The notes: a model not told the origin generated them from the letters alone. A DNA stretch of 64,000 nucleotides from Bacillota bacterium (GCA_023415235.1 JAEZLP010000013.1:1-64000), one strand, 5' to 3'; shown: positions 51,927 through 61,222, numbered from the stretch's first letter. Made by a program: numbers and translations.

Positions 51927-53393
51927 ATGGCAAAATTTCTGAGATTAATGATTTTATCCGTGATGGTTATCCTATTAGCGGGTCAGTCGGTCTATGGAGC
52001 AAGGGCTGACATTACACAAAAGGATATTGACGACGGCGTCGCCTTTTGCAAGGATTATCCCGTGAATATGATGGTTGACGGAACCGTTGTGCAGCCGGAC
52101 GTGCCTCCGGTAATCGTCAAGGAGCGTACGCTGGTGCCGGCAAGAGCTGTCTTTGAAAAAATGGGAGCCACCGTCACCTGGGACGAAGATGCCAGGATTG
52201 TAGAAATCACCATGGGCACCTCCAAAACATTGCTGACGATTGATTCCGACACGGCCTTTGTGAACGGAGCTTCAGTAGTCATGGAGGTCCCAGCCATGAT
52301 CATCGGCGACAGGACGATGATCCCCGTTCGTTTCGTTGGAGAATCCCTGTCATGCGGGGTTGCCTGGGACCCTGACTCAAGAACCGTATCGCTGACATCA
52401 CCGGTCATCCAGGAAAAAACTCCGATTTCCTCAATAGAGTTCAAGGAAAAAAGTGACTATTATCGGGTGACCATCGTGGGAGAAGGAGTTATCGAGGGGT
52501 ATAAATCCTTTGCGTATGAAAGTCCGGAGCGGTTTGGCGTTGACATCAGGAACGCTTCTCTGGAGATCGAGGACGATGCTGTGAATACGGATGGCGGTAT
52601 GATTAAAGGCTTGCGGTATTCCCAGTTTGAAGCGGATACGGTACGGGTCGTGGTCGACCTGGGGGTGAAAGCCGCCGGAAGAATCAGTTATTCCGACGAT
52701 AAAAACAGTCTCTATATCGATTTTGACAAAGACCAGGTAGAGAAATACGAGGAACTTGGAGATGTAACGGCTGACGGATTGAATGTGGTAGACTGGCGAG
52801 CAACCGAGAAGCTGGTTGTGATCGATCCCGGTCATGGGGGCAAGGATACAGGTTCTCAGGCCATCAGAGACGGCGTTGAAATATTAAATGAGAAGGACAT
52901 CAACCTGGATGTGGCGACACGGCTGAACCGCATGCTGAAGGCGGCGGGAGTGAGCACCTATATGCTGAGAGAGGGAGATACGACAATCACCTTGTACGAA
53001 AGACCGGCTCTGGCAAATGCCGCCAACGGGGCGCTCTATGTGTCGATTCACAACAACTCCTCCAAGGATAATCCAAACGCGAGAGGAGTGGAGGTTTACT
53101 ATAATTCCAAGGCAAACGAATGCGATTATGATATTTACAGCAAGCATCTGGCTGAGACTGTATATAAAGAATTCATGAACGCTGTTGCAATTCCGGGCCG
53201 CGGCGCCAAAAGCGAACCGGCATATGCGGTACTGAATAAAACGAACATGCCTGCGATCATCATCGAAGGAGCGTTCCTTTCCAACACGGAAGACCTGAAG
53301 CTGATGATGACGGACGAGTTCAGGGAAGGGTATGCCAAGGCGACAGCGAAGGCAATCATTCAGATTTTGAATGAAAGCGTAAAAAACAAGTAG
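51927..53393 (+). CDS. N-acetylmuramoyl-L-alanine amidase with stalk and AMIN-like domains
   Basis: A 488-residue exported murein amidase. A signal peptide (MILSVMVILLAGQSVYGA region) is followed by a copper-amine-oxidase-like stalk domain (VPARAVFEKMGATVTWDEDA and IPVRFVGESLSCGVAWDPDS), an AMIN-like beta domain at about 200-310, and an Amidase_3 catalytic domain. Zinc ligands are in IDPGHGGKD (His), LNEKDINLDVA (Glu) and YVSIHNNSS (His), and the catalytic Glu in IIEGAFLSN. It cuts the amide bond between muramic acid and the peptide. I chose the ATG at 51927, after GGTGGGGG; the longer frame upstream is AT-rich non-coding sequence. Confidence 0.92.
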   Translation: MAKFLRLMILSVMVILLAGQSVYGARADITQKDIDDGVAFCKDYPVNMMVDGTVVQPDVPPVIVKERTLVPARAVFEKMGATVTWDEDARIVEITMGTSKTLLTIDSDTAFVNGASVVMEVPAMIIGDRTMIPVRFVGESLSCGVAWDPDSRTVSLTSPVIQEKTPISSIEFKEKSDYYRVTIVGEGVIEGYKSFAYESPERFGVDIRNASLEIEDDAVNTDGGMIKGLRYSQFEADTVRVVVDLGVKAAGRISYSDDKNSLYIDFDKDQVEKYEELGDVTADGLNVVDWRATEKLVVIDPGHGGKDTGSQAIRDGVEILNEKDINLDVATRLNRMLKAAGVSTYMLREGDTTITLYERPALANAANGALYVSIHNNSSKDNPNARGVEVYYNSKANECDYDIYSKHLAETVYKEFMNAVAIPGRGAKSEPAYAVLNKTNMPAIIIEGAFLSNTEDLKLMMTDEFREGYAKATAKAIIQILNESVKNK

Positions 53394-53424
53394 GGGATAA
53401 AAAGCATTAGGGGATAAAAAGCAT
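53391..53424. repeat. 17-bp perfect tandem duplication at the amidase stop codon
   Basis: TAGGGGATAAAAAGCAT occurs twice in succession; the first T-A-G is the amidase stop codon, so the duplication does not alter the protein. Confidence 0.85.
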
Positions 53425-53488
53425 TACGAGTCATATCCGGAATAGGATAGTTTATGGCAATATACTGAATAAATAAGGAGAAGCAAGA

Positions 53489-54337
53489 ATGTCAAACAAA
53501 ATGAATCAATTTCAGGGAAGCAGCGATTATGTCGTTTCGGACGAGCTGATGCATGCTGTCAACGTTGCGATTGCCCTTCAGAAACCGCTGCTGATCAAGG
53601 GAGAGCCGGGAACAGGCAAAACCATGCTGGCGGAGTCCATATCCAAGGCGCTGAATAAAAAACTGATCATATGGAATATCAAATCCACGACGAAAGCCCA
53701 GGAAGGCCTTTATGTTTATGATACGGTACAAAGACTGTACGACAGCCAGTTTGGCGAAGGCGACGTTTCCGATATAAAAAAATACATCAAGCTGGGGAAG
53801 CTGGGAGAAGCGTTTCGTTCCGAGGATCAGGTTGTGCTGCTTATCGATGAGATCGACAAGGCCGACCTGGAATTTCCCAACGACCTTCTTTGGGAGCTTG
53901 ACAAGATGGAATTCTATATCAATGAAACGAAGGAAACCATTAAGACAAACCACAGACCAATCGTTATCATAACCTCCAATGCGGAAAAAGAGCTTCCGGA
54001 TGCATTTCTGAGGAGGTGCATCTTCCATTACATCGAATTCCCCAATGCGGAAAAGATGGAAGAGATCATCAGGGTCCACTACGGCGACATCGATAGCAAA
54101 CTGCTGACTCAGGCGATGGAGGCATTTTACTGGATCAGGGAGCTGAAGGAAATTCAGAAGAAGCCCAGTACGTCGGAGCTCCTGGACTGGCTGCAGGCTT
54201 TGATGATCAGCGGAATATCCATAGATACAATCAAGTCGGAAATACCGTTTGCGGGTGTATTGCTGAAAAAGAACCAGGATATCGATGCTATGTATGAGAT
54301 TAAAGAAAAGGGTTACTCCTTGAAGAGATGGTTGTAA
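53489..54337 (+). CDS. MoxR-type AAA+ ATPase
   Basis: A 282-residue AAA+ protein of the MoxR/CbbQ-like group. Walker A is IKGEPGTGKTMLAE at about residue 38, Walker B VVLLIDEIDKADLEFPN, sensor 1 VIITSNAEKELPD and the arginine-finger region FLRRCIFHYIEFP. Such ATPases work as chaperones that remodel or insert cofactors into partner enzymes, together with a VWA protein, encoded one base downstream here. AAGGAGAAG precedes the ATG. The client protein is not evident from the neighbourhood. Confidence 0.92.
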   Translation: MSNKMNQFQGSSDYVVSDELMHAVNVAIALQKPLLIKGEPGTGKTMLAESISKALNKKLIIWNIKSTTKAQEGLYVYDTVQRLYDSQFGEGDVSDIKKYIKLGKLGEAFRSEDQVVLLIDEIDKADLEFPNDLLWELDKMEFYINETKETIKTNHRPIVIITSNAEKELPDAFLRRCIFHYIEFPNAEKMEEIIRVHYGDIDSKLLTQAMEAFYWIRELKEIQKKPSTSELLDWLQALMISGISIDTIKSEIPFAGVLLKKNQDIDAMYEIKEKGYSLKRWL

Positions 54338-54338
54338 A

Positions 54339-55535
54339 ATGTTTATATCATTTTTTTATTTATTGAGAGCAAGGGGGCTGAATGTCTCGCTGAATGAATG
54401 GCTAGCCCTCATTGAGGCGTTGGACAAAGGCTTGTGCAAGGCCAGTCTCCTGAACTTTTATCATTTGTGCAGAAGCATTCTCGTAAAAAGTGAAACGGAC
54501 TATGATAAGTTTGACCTGGCATTTGCCGAGTATTTCAAGGGGATTGTAACACCGGAGGACATACCGGCGGAAATCTGGAAATGGCTGTACGAGGATGTAA
54601 AAACCAAGGACATCAATGATAAGAATATGCTCGACGACTTTGTTCTGGAGCTGGAGGAGCTTCAAAAAAGGCTGAAGGAAAGAATCGAAGAGCAGAAGGA
54701 AAAGCATGACGGCGGAAACTACTGGATCGGAACCGGAGGAACCTCCACAATGGGTTACAACGGCTACCATGAAAGAGGAATCCGAGTTGGAGGAGAGGGC
54801 CGCCACAAAAATGCGGTTCAGGTTGCGGGAGAGCGCAATTTCAAAGATTTCAGGCAGGACAATATTCTTGATATCCGTCAATTCCAGATGGCGTTCCGAA
54901 AGCTACGCCAGTACTCCTCCAGACTGGATGGGGAAAAAACTGAGCTGGATATCGAAGGCACCATCGATGAGACATGTGAGCATGCCGGAAACCTGAAATT
55001 GGTCTGGGAGCGGCCCAGAAAGAACACGGTGAAGCTTCTGCTTCTTTTCGATTCAGATGGTTCCATGATGCCTTACAGCAATCTTTGCAGTCAGCTTTTC
55101 CAGGCAGTGAGCAAATCAAATCACTTCAAGGACCTGAAGGTATACTATTTCCACAACTGCATCTATGAGCATCTGTATACCTCTCCCCATTGCAGAAGGG
55201 GAGAGTGGATCGACACCGAGTGGGTGCTTTCCAATCTAAGCAGCGAATACAAGGTGATTTTTGTCGGCGATGCCTCTATGGCTCCTTCCGAACTGATGAG
55301 CAAGGGGGGCAACTGTTTCGTAGGGCTTTACAATGAAATCCCAGGGATTGAATGGTTGAAACGCTTTAAAAACAAGTATCCGAAACACATTTGGCTTAAT
55401 CCGATTCCGGAGCGGGAATGGGATTACACCTACGGCAGCAGAACTCTGATGAAGATCAAAGAACTCTTTCCGATGTATGAACTGACGCTGGACGGACTTG
55501 AAGCGGGAATCAAAAAGCTTCTGGTCTCTAAATAA
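54339..55535 (+). CDS. VWA domain-containing protein (CoxE-like), partner of MoxR
   Basis: A 398-residue cytoplasmic protein. The N-terminal half is helical and charged, a Gly-rich stretch (GGNYWIGTGGTSTMGYNG) lies in the middle, and a C-terminal von Willebrand A-like domain follows. The metal-site strand reads LLLLFDSDGSMMPY: the usual Asp-x-Ser-x-Ser pattern has Asp in the place of the first Ser, as in an altered-MIDAS subgroup of MoxR partners. IFVGDASMAPSEL supplies a later Asp. It probably couples to the AAA+ ATPase encoded just before it. Confidence 0.88.
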   Translation: MFISFFYLLRARGLNVSLNEWLALIEALDKGLCKASLLNFYHLCRSILVKSETDYDKFDLAFAEYFKGIVTPEDIPAEIWKWLYEDVKTKDINDKNMLDDFVLELEELQKRLKERIEEQKEKHDGGNYWIGTGGTSTMGYNGYHERGIRVGGEGRHKNAVQVAGERNFKDFRQDNILDIRQFQMAFRKLRQYSSRLDGEKTELDIEGTIDETCEHAGNLKLVWERPRKNTVKLLLLFDSDGSMMPYSNLCSQLFQAVSKSNHFKDLKVYYFHNCIYEHLYTSPHCRRGEWIDTEWVLSNLSSEYKVIFVGDASMAPSELMSKGGNCFVGLYNEIPGIEWLKRFKNKYPKHIWLNPIPEREWDYTYGSRTLMKIKELFPMYELTLDGLEAGIKKLLVSK

Positions 55536-55558
55536 CTACGGATACTATGATAACAGAA

Positions 55559-55587
55559 CGCCGGCTTCGCAAGCCGGCGATTTTCTT
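55559..55587. terminator. Bidirectional terminator between VWA and SDR genes
   Basis: CGCCGGCTT and AAGCCGGCG form a perfect 9-base stem around CGC. Plus-strand transcripts then meet ATTTTCTT. It lies between convergent genes. Confidence 0.75.
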
Positions 55588-55590
55588 AAT

Positions 55591-56373
55591 TTACTGATTC
55601 GTTTCTATGGAGTTCAGTAGTTGATCGATCAACCGTATGCTCGGACCTGCCTTCAAACCTCCGTCGATGTAGATATCCTCTCCGGTGATGTATCTGCAAT
55701 CGTCGGAAGCAAGGAAATGATAAAGAGCAGCAGCTTCTTCTGCCTTGCACATCCTGCCCAGAGGGGTTGTGAGCGACATGACCTTCAGCTCCGTTTCACA
55801 GCCGTCCGCATAAGCCATTGGAGTGTCTATGGTATTGGGGCAGATACAGTTGACCCGGATATTTCTGGGAGCCAGTTCGATGGCCGCCGCCTTGGTCAGC
55901 CCCACGACAGCGCACTTGGATGAGATATAAGCACCATAGCCTGCATAATCACCGTTGGCGGAGTTGGAAGCGGTATTCAGGATCACGCCGCCATCGCTCA
56001 TATAGCGCGGCGCATATTTCAGTCCGTAGACAACACCAAACACATTGACTTCATAAAGTCTTCTGAAATCGTCGGCCACTGCGTCCGCTAAAAGCTGCTC
56101 CGGTAGTATGATTCCTGCATTGTTTATCATGACGTCCAGCTTGCCAAATTTCTTCTCTGTCTGCTCCAGCAGGGCTTCCACATCTGATTCCTTCGTAACG
56201 TCCGTCCGGATAAAATGACATCCGTTTTCTGCCGCAAGCGCAGAGGCATCGCTGATGTCGGCCATGACCACTCTAGCGCCGGCCTGGGAAAATCTTACTG
56301 CTGTAGCCAGCCCGAGACCGGATCCGGCCCCTGTTATGATTGCAACCTTATCCTTTAACGAAAAGAATTCCAT
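55591..56373 (-). CDS. Short-chain dehydrogenase/reductase 2
   Basis: A 260-residue classical SDR enzyme. The NAD(P)-binding GAGSGLGLATAV, NNAGI, the catalytic Ser in NTASNSANGDY and the YxxxK motif YGAYISSKCAVVG are all present, and DIYIDGGLKAGPS ends the fold. In this family a hydroxyl/keto pair is interconverted. I chose the ATG at 56373 because it starts just before the Rossmann fold and has AAAGGA upstream; in-frame TTG and ATG codons up to 56400 would add nine residues and overlap the preceding gene. The substrate is unknown. Confidence 0.87.
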   Translation of the reverse strand: MEFFSLKDKVAIITGAGSGLGLATAVRFSQAGARVVMADISDASALAAENGCHFIRTDVTKESDVEALLEQTEKKFGKLDVMINNAGIILPEQLLADAVADDFRRLYEVNVFGVVYGLKYAPRYMSDGGVILNTASNSANGDYAGYGAYISSKCAVVGLTKAAAIELAPRNIRVNCICPNTIDTPMAYADGCETELKVMSLTTPLGRMCKAEEAAALYHFLASDDCRYITGEDIYIDGGLKAGPSIRLIDQLLNSIETNQ

Positions 56374-56396
56374 GATATCTTTGCATCCTTTCATTT

Positions 56397-57194
56397 TCAA
56401 TAATAGTATTCCGAGGGTCCTTTATATTCCTGGATGGTATTTCCGCCGTCCACGATAAAGGTCTGTCCGGTGATATAGGAAGCTTCCTCCGAGGCCAGGA
56501 ATACGATCATGTTTGCAACCTCCTCGGGCGTGCCGCCCCGGCCGACAGGCGTATTCAAACCTCCTGCCGCTTCGCTTTCCGTCTGGGAAGCGGTGGCGAT
56601 CCAGCCAGGAAGGACATTGTTGATCATAATATTGTCTTTCGCGTTTTCAATAGCGATGGATCTGCTCATGCCGATCACCGCAGCTTTCGCGGCGCCGTAA
56701 GCGGCTTCTCCCGGATTGCTGACGATGGGTCCCGTTACAGAGGAAACATTGATGATACGGCCGTATTTTTTCTCCTTCATATATGGAAGGACTCTTCTCG
56801 TCACATTGAAACAGAGGGTCAGATTTCTGTTAATCGAAGTGTCCCAGCTTTCATAAGTCAAATCCGCAAATTCAGTGAAATCCTCGGATTCGCCGATCTG
56901 AACCATTCCCGCATTGTTAACCAGGACGTCAATGGATCCAAAGTCTGCATGGATTTGATCGATGACCTTCTCCGCCTGCGAGCGATCCATCAGATCTGCC
57001 ACGTATCCTTTGGCTTCGGCCCCCAGAGCCCGGAGTTCCTCCGCCCGGCGCAGAATACGGTCTGTCGTTGAAATGAGCGCGACTTTTGCCCCCAGACGTG
57101 CAAAGATCTTTGCCGTGCAGAAACCGATGCCGGTTTCGCTTCCCGAGCCCGTGACAAGGCAAACCCGGTCTTTGAAATGAATAAAACCATTCAT
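56397..57194 (-). CDS. Short-chain dehydrogenase/reductase 1 (FabG-like)
   Basis: A 265-residue classical SDR. The cofactor motif is TGSGSETGIGFCTA, slightly unusual in having an extended Ser-Glu-Thr insertion; NNAGM, catalytic Ser in INVSSVTGP and YGAAKAAVIG (Tyr-x-x-x-Lys) follow, ending with IVDGGNTIQEYKG. AAGGAAGGTG precedes the ATG. It lies directly upstream of the second SDR gene, so the two probably act on successive or related substrates. Neither can be assigned to fatty acid synthesis, since no other fab gene is near. Confidence 0.88.
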   Translation of the reverse strand: MNGFIHFKDRVCLVTGSGSETGIGFCTAKIFARLGAKVALISTTDRILRRAEELRALGAEAKGYVADLMDRSQAEKVIDQIHADFGSIDVLVNNAGMVQIGESEDFTEFADLTYESWDTSINRNLTLCFNVTRRVLPYMKEKKYGRIINVSSVTGPIVSNPGEAAYGAAKAAVIGMSRSIAIENAKDNIMINNVLPGWIATASQTESEAAGGLNTPVGRGGTPEEVANMIVFLASEEASYITGQTFIVDGGNTIQEYKGPSEYYY

Positions 57195-57423
57195 GATTGA
57201 ACACCTTCCTTGATCGTAACATTTGTTCGAGTTTTCCTATTGATCAGTTATATAGCACAAATAATGCCAAGAGTGTCCGTGATGGTAAAATAGCATATGA
57301 AATCACTGTTTTTCAGGGGCTCCGGGGCTATGGTATCTCGTTCTTAATGAAAATCAAGATAAAAAACTGCATCATTGGAATTGTCATCTGTGAAAAAGCA
57401 TTATCAATGTTGAACAAAATGCA

Positions 57424-57435
57424 GAACACCTGTTT
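57424..57435 (+). promoter_or_regulatory. LexA operator (SOS box)
   Basis: GAACACCTGTTT matches the Gram-positive GAAC-N4-GTTC form with one mismatch and overlaps the -35 box of lexA, which fits autorepression. A half-site GTTCG lies at 57462. Confidence 0.6.
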
Positions 57436-57461
57436 ACATTTTTCGGGGAATGTGATAGTAT
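57433..57461 (+). promoter_or_regulatory. Promoter of lexA
   Basis: TTTACA (57433-57438), exactly 17 bases, TAGTAT (57456-57461). Confidence 0.65.
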
Positions 57462-57511
57462 GTTCGTAATAGAAGACTGCATGTTCGTTTAAATTTAAGG
57501 AGGAACTTCCC

Positions 57512-58174
57512 ATGGAGCCATTAAAGGACCGTGAACGAAAAATACTCACATATATGAAAGAGGAGATCAAGAAAAAGGGCTATCCGCCTACCGTAAGGGA
57601 GATGTGCACCGCATTGGGTATCAAATCCACTTCGACGACACACAAGGATCTTGAAAATTTGGAGATGAAGGGATATATCAAGAAGGATCCTGCCAAGCCT
57701 CGTGCGCTGATGATCGTCGATCCGGATACGGGGAGAAGCTTCGGTGATTCAGGCATTTCGGAGCCGTTCCGTGAAGAGACGGTTCGAAACGATGTGGTGG
57801 ATGTGCCGGTAATCGGCAGAATCGCAGCTGGAACACCCATCCTTGCAGAGCAGAATATCGATGAGACAATACCGGTTCCTTCCCGTTTCCTGCCAAAGGG
57901 GAACAGCTTCATGCTGACCGTTAAAGGAGAAAGCATGGTGGAAGCGGGGATTATGGACGGAGATTATATTCTCGTACACCAGCAGAATACAGCGAACAAC
58001 GGAGATATTGTTGTGGCTATGGTAGACGGCTTTGAAAGTGAAGCGACAGTTAAGACCTTTTATAAGGAAAACGGTCATATCCGCCTCCAGCCGGAAAATC
58101 AGAATATGAGTCCGATCATCGTCAGCGATGTGAAAATCCTTGGACTTGTCAAGGGAGTGTTCCGGTATCTTTAA
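57512..58174 (+). CDS. lexA: LexA repressor
   Basis: A 220-residue SOS repressor with protease activity on itself. The N-terminal winged helix has GYPPTVREMCTALGIKSTST, as expected for operator recognition. The cleavage site is the Ala-Gly bond in GRIAAGTPILAE; the catalytic Ser is in VKGESMVEAGI and the Lys in ESEATVKTF. On DNA damage RecA filaments trigger self-cleavage and release of SOS genes. AAGGAGG precedes the ATG. It is transcribed alone. Confidence 0.96.
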   Translation: MEPLKDRERKILTYMKEEIKKKGYPPTVREMCTALGIKSTSTTHKDLENLEMKGYIKKDPAKPRALMIVDPDTGRSFGDSGISEPFREETVRNDVVDVPVIGRIAAGTPILAEQNIDETIPVPSRFLPKGNSFMLTVKGESMVEAGIMDGDYILVHQQNTANNGDIVVAMVDGFESEATVKTFYKENGHIRLQPENQNMSPIIVSDVKILGLVKGVFRYL

Positions 58175-58206
58175 ATCGCCTCAGAGGAAAACAGGATAAC
58201 AGATCA

Positions 58207-58239
58207 AAACAGGCAGGGAGAAAGCCCTGCCTGTTTCTT
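58207..58239 (+). terminator. Terminator of lexA
   Basis: AAACAGGCAGGG and CCCTGCCTGTTT form a perfect 12-base stem, followed by CTTT. Confidence 0.85.
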
Positions 58240-58245
58240 TGGAGA

Positions 58246-58277
58246 AAGCAGAAAAGGCAGATTTACATCTGCCTTTT
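58246..58277 (-). terminator. Terminator of the aminotransferase gene
   Basis: On the minus strand AAAAGGCAGAT and ATCTGCCTTTT form a perfect 11-base stem with a short loop and a T-rich end. Confidence 0.8.
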
Positions 58278-58309
58278 GCTATTTGAAATAAAACTTTGTT
58301 GATTTAAGA

Positions 58310-59635
58310 TTATTTAATCATGTTGTCAACAGAGTCAAGCACCTTATCCATGATCGCCATAGCTTCTCTTAATTCAGCTTCTGTGATTGTCAGCGGCGGG
58401 CAAACAAGAATCATGTTTTCATGGGAATAAGTTGAGAAACCTTCTACCTTCAGCATTCCAACGATTTTCGGCATCAAACCTTCGGTATCCTTATTGAAAG
58501 GAACGATAGGCTCGCGGGTTTCCTTGTTCTTAACCAGCTCTACGCAGCTGAACAATCCAATGTGTCTAACCTGGCCAACGCTTGCATGCTTCTTTTCGAA
58601 TTCATCCAGAATGTCAGCAAGAACTTTTCCAACCTTCTTCACGTTCTCTTCCACTTTTTCTTCCTTGTAAGCGTCAAGAGTAGCGATGGTGGTTGCGCAG
58701 CCCATTGGATGAGCGCTGTAGGTCAATCCGTTGAACATCTTCTTTTCGTCGAAGATCTTGTTGATCTTTTCAGTTACGATAACGCCGCCGAGCGGAACAT
58801 ATCCGCAGGTTGCACCCTTAGCAAAGGTTACCAGGTCCGGCTTTACTCCAAAGTTATGGAATGCGAACGGAGTTCCGGTTCTGTAGAAGCCAGCCATTAC
58901 TTCGTCGAAGATCAGTACGATATTGTACTTGTCGCAGAGTGCTCTTACTCCTTCATAATATCCTTTAGGCGGTACCAGAACGCCGTTGGATCCTACAACT
59001 GTTTCAAAGAAGATACCAGCGATCTGATCTGGTCCTTCGTAAAGGATCTGATTTTCCAGCAGCTCGAGATAGAATTCTGTAACATCAGCTTCAGAGTTGA
59101 ATTTGCAAGCCTTTGGTGCTCTGTAAGGATATGGTCCGTCAAACTTAATGAAGCCTGGAACACCTGGTTCTGCGATGAATCTTCTTGGTTCGCCGGTCAG
59201 TGAGCTTGCTCCGAAGGATGCGCCGTGATAGCTTCTGTATGCGGAGAAGATCTTCCATTTTCCTGTGTATGCTTTTGCAAATTTGATTGCGTTTTCATTA
59301 GCTTCCGCGCCAGCGTTGGTAAAGAAGACTTTTGCTCCTTCCAATCCTGATAATTCAACGATTCTCTGCGCAGCTTCGGAACGAACGTCTACGGAGTAGC
59401 CAGGACCCATGAAAGCCATCTTTTCAGCCTGATCCTTGATGGCCTGAATCAGCTTTTTATGCCCGTGACCCAGGTTGGAGTTTACAAGCTGAGCTGACAT
59501 ATCGAAATATTTCTTACCGTCTTCGTCCCAGAAATAAATTCCTTCTGCTTTGGATACTACCATAGGGTTGATCTTTTTCTGAGCGCTCCAGGAATAAAGA
59601 TTGTACTTCATACCTTGTTCTTTGATGTTTGACAT
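58310..59635 (-). CDS. Class III aminotransferase (taurine/beta-alanine:pyruvate type)
   Basis: A 441-residue PLP enzyme of the omega-aminotransferase class. Visible blocks are FFTNAGAEANENAIKFAKAY, YRSYHGASFGASSLTG, IVLIFDEVMAGFYRTG (Asp that contacts the PLP nitrogen) and VTFAKGATCGYVPLGGVI with the Lys that binds PLP. HPMGCATTIATLDAY follows. Relatives move the amino group of taurine, beta-alanine or similar omega-amines to pyruvate, giving an aldehyde. The acylating aldehyde dehydrogenase encoded just upstream would oxidise that aldehyde. AAGGAGATA precedes the ATG. The substrate is not proven. Confidence 0.9.
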   Translation of the reverse strand: MSNIKEQGMKYNLYSWSAQKKINPMVVSKAEGIYFWDEDGKKYFDMSAQLVNSNLGHGHKKLIQAIKDQAEKMAFMGPGYSVDVRSEAAQRIVELSGLEGAKVFFTNAGAEANENAIKFAKAYTGKWKIFSAYRSYHGASFGASSLTGEPRRFIAEPGVPGFIKFDGPYPYRAPKACKFNSEADVTEFYLELLENQILYEGPDQIAGIFFETVVGSNGVLVPPKGYYEGVRALCDKYNIVLIFDEVMAGFYRTGTPFAFHNFGVKPDLVTFAKGATCGYVPLGGVIVTEKINKIFDEKKMFNGLTYSAHPMGCATTIATLDAYKEEKVEENVKKVGKVLADILDEFEKKHASVGQVRHIGLFSCVELVKNKETREPIVPFNKDTEGLMPKIVGMLKVEGFSTYSHENMILVCPPLTITEAELREAMAIMDKVLDSVDNMIK

Positions 59636-59705
59636 TTTTATATCTCCTTTTTTGAATATTTTGGGGCTGCAATCACAGCCCCTATTGCCTGAGTGGTGTG
59701 ATTAT

Positions 59706-59742
59706 TTTCCAATTGGCGGAAGCCGTAAGGCTCCGCTGGAAA
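59706..59742 (-). other. Intercistronic hairpin between aldehyde dehydrogenase and aminotransferase
   Basis: TTTCCA...GCGGAAGCC and GGCTCCGC...TGGAAA pair around GTAA with a bulge. It lacks a strong T-run on the minus strand and may stabilise or separate the two messages. Confidence 0.5.
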
Positions 59743-59747
59743 GTGCT

Positions 59748-61169
59748 TTATTTGAATGCGTTTCTGATTTCTTCGTCAAACAGTTCTTCGTCTGTTGGCT
59801 GGAAGGACGGAATCGGTCTTGATACATAGGTGAAGTTCAAGAGATCCTTCCAGGTTGCATTGTGGGAAATGCTGTTGTGCCCCCAGGTTCCGCATCCCAG
59901 AGTCATGGACATCGGGAATCCGGAAGTCCATGATCCGCTGTTTGTCAGAGACTGTGGTGAATTTACAGCAACCTTTGTTACAGGAACCTTTTCTCCCAGT
60001 AAGGTTACTCTTTCAGCCATTGTTGTATGGATACCGATGCTGTGGCCTTTTCCTTGATAATCAAGGATCTTGAGCAGCTTATCAACCGCATCGTTGAAAT
60101 CCTTAGCTTTTCTAACTCCGGAAACAGGGGAGAGCTTTTCGCCTGTGAATGGGAAGTCATTTCCGTATCCGCCGTTTTCCTCAACCATGATCATTCTGGT
60201 TCCTTCGGGAACTTTTACGCCGGCCATTTCTGCGATCTTAGCAGCAGGCTGTGCTACGATGTGTCTGTTCAGGTCGTGGTTTGCTGGGCTTTCCGGCCAG
60301 ATGGTCTTCAGCATTTTCTGCTTGTCTTCGGAATCTTCCTTGATCAGGTAAGCTCCGGCTTTTGCCATCGCTTCTACAAATGCGTCATAGCATTCTTCCA
60401 GAACGATGATATTGTTTTCTGTGGAGCAGGAAGTTGCATTGTCAAATGTCTTGGACTTGACAATCAGAGCTGCAACGTCTTCCATCTTTGTAGTTCCGTC
60501 AACAATCGTTACTACGTTTCCGGTTCCAACACCGATTGCAGGATTTCCGGAGGAGTAGGCCTGTCTTACCATTGGAGTTCCGCCGGTTGCCAGGATGAAA
60601 TCAGACTGCTTCATTAATTCTGCGGAAGCTTCGATGCTTACATAGTCAGGATGGATAGCCTGTACCAGATCTTCCGGTGCATCAAACTTTTTAAGTACGC
60701 TTCTGATCAGTTCAGTAACTTCCCAGTTTGTATTTCTTGCTTTTGGATGGGGAGCAAGGATAATGGCGTTTCTAGTCTTGAGAGCCATAAGTGATTTAAC
60801 GACAGGAGTAGCTTCCCCGTTGGTAACAGGAATGATAGCTCCGATAACGCCCATTGGCTTCGCATATTTCTCCATGCCCATCTTTTCATCAACTTCAACC
60901 AGACCTACGGATTTCTGTCCTTTCATCTGGAAGTAGGCGCCTTTTACTTTACCGAACATTTTCAGCTGCTTGTCTCCCGGGATACCCATTCCGGACTCGG
61001 CAACAAGCATTTCACCAAATTTAAGTGCAACATCAGGCTGAGTAAGCGCGTAAGCAACAGCAGCTGTCAGTTGGTCAACTTTTTCCTGTGTGAAGTTGTC
61101 AGCGATCTTCTGAGCAGCATGTCCTTTCGCTACTAAACCTGCAACATATTCTGCGTAATTAATTGCCAT
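59748..61169 (-). CDS. Acylating aldehyde dehydrogenase, SauS-like
   Basis: A 473-residue CoA-acylating aldehyde dehydrogenase, closest in my memory to sulfoacetaldehyde dehydrogenase (acylating) SauS and related to EutE. The nucleophilic Cys is in FDNATSCSTENNIIV, the NAD(P) region has ILATGGTPMVRQAYSSG and GVGTGN, and GCGTWGHNSIS near the end is typical of the group. It would turn an aldehyde plus CoA into an acyl-CoA with NAD(P)H. AAGGAGG precedes the ATG, and a sigma-54 promoter lies about 60 bases upstream. With the aminotransferase it could degrade taurine or beta-alanine. Confidence 0.88.
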   Translation of the reverse strand: MAINYAEYVAGLVAKGHAAQKIADNFTQEKVDQLTAAVAYALTQPDVALKFGEMLVAESGMGIPGDKQLKMFGKVKGAYFQMKGQKSVGLVEVDEKMGMEKYAKPMGVIGAIIPVTNGEATPVVKSLMALKTRNAIILAPHPKARNTNWEVTELIRSVLKKFDAPEDLVQAIHPDYVSIEASAELMKQSDFILATGGTPMVRQAYSSGNPAIGVGTGNVVTIVDGTTKMEDVAALIVKSKTFDNATSCSTENNIIVLEECYDAFVEAMAKAGAYLIKEDSEDKQKMLKTIWPESPANHDLNRHIVAQPAAKIAEMAGVKVPEGTRMIMVEENGGYGNDFPFTGEKLSPVSGVRKAKDFNDAVDKLLKILDYQGKGHSIGIHTTMAERVTLLGEKVPVTKVAVNSPQSLTNSGSWTSGFPMSMTLGCGTWGHNSISHNATWKDLLNFTYVSRPIPSFQPTDEELFDEEIRNAFK

Positions 61170-61222
61170 TTTCTACATTCCTCCTTAAGAATATAATTGT
61201 TTTATTCACATTAATCATATTA

